Positions 13,939-15,642 of a stretch of DNA of 15,642 nucleotides are shown here, piece after piece. The position numbers and the translations under genes are program-made. Under the pieces are notes generated by a model. It was not told the origin of the DNA. It made no database searches and worked only from the letters and a program-made list of their open reading frames with translations. The DNA is from DASRTE01 sp050743145 (GTDB taxonomy: Bacteria; Actinomycetota; Actinomycetes; Jiangellales; Jiangellaceae): positions 1 to 15,642 of the forward strand of contig JBOGDU010000271.1 in the NCBI GenBank assembly GCA_050743145.1. The letters run 5' to 3'. Every line of letters starts with the position of its first letter. The stretch's first letter is position 1.

Positions 13939-14895
13939 TCATTCGTAGAGGACGTAGCTCGGCTGCGGTCGTAACGCGAGTACCTCGGCCTGGGTCATCA
14001 ACGGTCCGTTGCGCCGGTCCTCGTCGTAGAACAGCTTGAAGCCCGTGTACACGTGCGGCGCGAGATCCGGGGTGAGCCGGTTCCAGGTGGCGATCTTGTC
14101 CGCCGGGTGACCGACACCGTCGATACTCTTCACCAGCACCACGCCCGGATGGGGACCCAGCGCCGCCTCGTCCACGACGGTACGGGTGTGGAACTGGTGG
14201 TAGACCATGACCTTCTCCGGAAGGTCGTTCGCACGGACCAGTGACGAGAGGTACGCGGCGACGGCGGCGAGCTCACCCCCTGTTGTCGTCCCGATGACCT
14301 CGCCCGGCACCTGTCTGGAGCCGACGGCCCACTCGGGGTCGAGCGCCAGGCCGACGTCGGGTTCGAGCAGCCACTCCTCGAGCGCCTTCACCTCGTCGAG
14401 GAAGTCGGCTCGGCCGGGCTGGACGTTGAGCAGCAGCAGCCCTCGGTGCCGACGAGCCGCCGCGAGGTACCGCTCGACGACCTCGGCGGGCTCACGAGTG
14501 CGGTAGAGACCACCGTCCGCCGGGGACCGGTGAGCAATCACTGCGATGAGCTCGAAGACGGGTAGCGGCGTCCGTCCGTCGAGCGTGTAGCTGGCGGCCA
14601 CCTTCTCGATCTCGCTGGCGCGCTCGTCGATGTCGCCGATACCCAGCCGACCCAGTGCCTCCCCTCGGCCGCCGGCGAAGCCCACGAGCCTGTGCTCGGG
14701 GAAGATCGTGCGCCCACCCCTGGGCAGTTCGGGAGGCGGCGGGGTCGGGGTGGGCGTGGGTGTCGCAGTCGGCGCGACAGCCTGCGTCGGCGCCCTCGTG
14801 GACGGCGCGGCGTCGGGCTCGCCGGCACTGGTGCCAGCGCATGCCGCAAGGGTGAGACCCGCGGCCGATATTGCGACGACGCGGTGGAGGCGCAT
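13939..14895 (-). CDS. Proline-rich lipoprotein, putative TIM-barrel-like secreted protein
   Basis: From ATG 14895 the 318-residue product has a signal peptide M-R-L-H-R-V-V-A-I-S-A-A-G ending in lipobox L-A-A-C (Cys19), so it should be lipid-anchored outside the membrane. A Thr/Pro-rich spacer (about 30-60) leads to a globular domain. Its repeating pattern of hydrophobic strands and helices includes F-E-L-I-A-V-I-A-H, G-L-L-L-L-N-V-Q-P-G-R-A-D-F, V-G-L-A-L-D-P-E-W, K-V-M-V-Y-H-Q-F-H, V-V-L-V-K-S-I-D-G and Y-T-G-F-K-L-F-Y-D-E-D, suggestive of a (beta/alpha)8 barrel with conserved acidic residues, as in glycosidase-like folds. No catalytic function can be named. Longer upstream frames exist but destroy the signal peptide. 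It follows the zinc-ribbon gene by 28 bp. Confidence 0.82.
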   Translation of the reverse strand: MRLHRVVAISAAGLTLAACAGTSAGEPDAAPSTRAPTQAVAPTATPTPTPTPPPPELPRGGRTIFPEHRLVGFAGGRGEALGRLGIGDIDERASEIEKVAASYTLDGRTPLPVFELIAVIAHRSPADGGLYRTREPAEVVERYLAAARRHRGLLLLNVQPGRADFLDEVKALEEWLLEPDVGLALDPEWAVGSRQVPGEVIGTTTGGELAAVAAYLSSLVRANDLPEKVMVYHQFHTRTVVDEAALGPHPGVVLVKSIDGVGHPADKIATWNRLTPDLAPHVYTGFKLFYDEDRRNGPLMTQAEVLALRPQPSYVLYE

Positions 14896-14923
14896 CCGTC
14901 CCAGTGTGCCCGCCGGATCAGGT

Positions 14924-15103
14924 CTACCGGACGGCGGCCTCCAGCCGCTCGTGTGACTCGGCCAGCAGGCGGCAGAGCGGGCACAGGTCCAGACCGCCCC
15001 GCCGTGCCCACGCCCACAGCCCTGCCCGTGCTTCGTGCGGCGTGTGCCCCACTGTGCCGGTGTCGCCACATTGATCACAGACGATGACGACGAGAGCGCT
15101 CAT
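14924..15103 (-). CDS. Small zinc-ribbon protein
   Basis: A 59-residue protein starting at ATG 15103, with GGGGAGAG just upstream as ribosome site. It has two CxxC knuckles, C9-D-Q-C12 and C41-P-L-C44, separated by a helix with A-R-A-G-L-W-A-W-A-R-R-G-G. This is a typical zinc-ribbon fold; such small actinobacterial proteins are uncharacterised. Its start is 38 codons inside a longer frame whose N-terminus is Arg/Gly-rich and unlikely. It is the first gene of a probable operon with the lipoprotein (28 bp apart). Confidence 0.75.
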   Translation of the reverse strand: MSALVVIVCDQCGDTGTVGHTPHEARAGLWAWARRGGLDLCPLCRLLAESHERLEAAVR

Positions 15104-15199
15104 CTCTCCCCCGATCCGCCCGCCCGCCGTGCCCCGACGACGGGCCCCCCTCGGAATCAGAATGCCCGCTCCACGGCTCGGGCGCGAGCCGGAGACGAC

Positions 15200-15208
15200 T
15201 TGTCCACA
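15200..15208 (+). other. Single DnaA-box-like nonamer
   Basis: TTGTCCACA matches the actinobacterial DnaA box exactly. It is the only one I noticed and lies in a non-coding gap with no dnaA/dnaN genes nearby, so an origin is not supported. It could be a regulatory DnaA site or chance. Confidence 0.2.
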
Positions 15209-15305
15209 ACGCGACACGGTGAGCGGAGCTCATGGAGCGGTTTCACACCCTCATAAACGCGGCACACGCCGTTCTGCCGCATGGGTGGGAGTGGCTCCGT
15301 ACACA

Positions 15306-15322
15306 GCCGAATACGCTTCGGC
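15306..15322 (-). terminator. Hairpin downstream of the permease gene
   Basis: GCCGAA-TACGC-TTCGGC forms a perfect 6-bp stem with a 5-base loop, about 30 bp past the permease stop on the minus strand. No U-tract follows. The position suggests a terminator, modestly supported. Confidence 0.35.
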
Positions 15323-15352
15323 CTGCCTTCGGGGGTCTGTCGGAGTGTCGAG

Positions 15353-15642
15353 CTACTCGTAGGCGAGTGTCGGGGTGATCGGGCGGGCCGCGAGCAACCT
15401 GGCAGGGATGCTCCCGGCAGCGGCGTACAGCAGTAGGGCGCCGATCGTCACTGCGATGTAGCTGAGCGGATCGAGGCCGATGGGGTTGAGGGTGGCTCCG
15501 CGGATAGCGGCGTAGAAGGCCATCCCGAGCGGGATTCCGATGGCGCAGGCGAGCATGCATGCGGCCAGGTGCGCGGTCAGGAACGCCGTGACGGTCTGGC
15601 GAGGTGTGACGCCGAGGGTACGCAGGATGGCGTGGTTATGGG
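15353..15642 (-). CDS. ABC transporter permease, FtsX-domain C-terminus (cut by window edge)
   Basis: The last 95 residues of a membrane protein enter from the right edge; the stop TAG is at 15355-15353. The visible part starts H-N-H-A-I-L-R-T-L-G-V-T-P-R-Q-T-V, the typical FtsX/MacB-type motif before the penultimate helix. A helix L-A-A-C-M-L-A-C-A-I-G-I-P-L-G-M follows, then a periplasmic loop G-A-T-L-N-P-I-G-L-D-P and a final helix I-A-V-T-I-G-A-L-L-L-Y-A-A-A-G-S-I-P-A-R, ending in the standard R-L-L-A-A-R-P-I-T-P-T-L-A-Y-E. This is the permease of an FtsX-family ABC exporter (macrolide or lipoprotein-export type). The partner ATPase is expected beyond the window. Confidence 0.85.
   Translation of the reverse strand, partial: HNHAILRTLGVTPRQTVTAFLTAHLAACMLACAIGIPLGMAFYAAIRGATLNPIGLDPLSYIAVTIGALLLYAAAGSIPARLLAARPITPTLAYE

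Noticed and set aside
15200..15208. DnaA box as evidence of a replication origin
   Set aside because: Only one copy, no AT-rich unwinding region and no origin-associated genes.
1..15642. CRISPR array, defence island, phage or biosynthetic cluster
   Set aside because: No regularly spaced repeats, no cas, restriction, toxin-antitoxin, phage structural or synthase genes are visible.

Overview
The window is high-GC DNA with GC-rich third codon positions and frequent GTG starts. It carries GTP-dependent PEP carboxykinase, a 13E12/DUF222 HNH protein, an LCP cell-wall ligase and a deazaflavin (F420)-type nitroreductase. Together these point to a chromosomal segment of an actinomycete, possibly a Nocardioides- or Jiangella-like lineage; that finer placement is a guess. 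No phage, conjugation, CRISPR or secondary-metabolite genes are visible.

Left part (1-4970): the 5' end of an F420-nitroreductase-family gene runs off the left edge. It is followed by a small DUF6326-like membrane protein, tRNA-Arg(ACG), a frameshifted lipoprotein remnant, and a Rieske oxygenase of the glycine-betaine/carnitine type. That oxygenase is transcribed divergently from pckG. The shared intergenic region holds a CRP/GlxR-like palindrome upstream of pckG and two CGTACCAA direct repeats 33 bp apart on the oxygenase side. A hairpin follows pckG.

Middle (5117-10854): on the minus strand are a 13E12-type HNH gene, xthA, a secreted polysaccharide deacetylase, a 2TM-domain protein with a possible tiny GTGA-coupled downstream gene, a YihY/BrkB membrane protein and tRNA-Ser(GCT). 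Between them lie remains of broken genes on the plus strand. One is an intact N-terminal [4Fe-4S] segment of a molybdopterin oxidoreductase (7873-~8100). The other is a 49-bp segment at 9773-9821 that matches the 3' end of pckG (43 of 49 aligned columns, one indel).

Right part (10920-15642): a phosphoribosyltransferase and a four-TM LCP protein on the plus strand converge on a minus-strand group of three genes: a small zinc ribbon, a proline-rich lipoprotein and a two-TM PH-like protein. A 20-bp inverted repeat (18/20) lies between the convergent groups. The right edge cuts an FtsX-type ABC transporter permease on the minus strand.

Most genes are ordinary housekeeping or cell-envelope functions. 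I see no convincing new multi-gene system. The most unusual content is the cluster of gene remnants, especially the second pckG 3' end that with pckG brackets about 4.9 kb, and several uncharacterised intergenic repeats.
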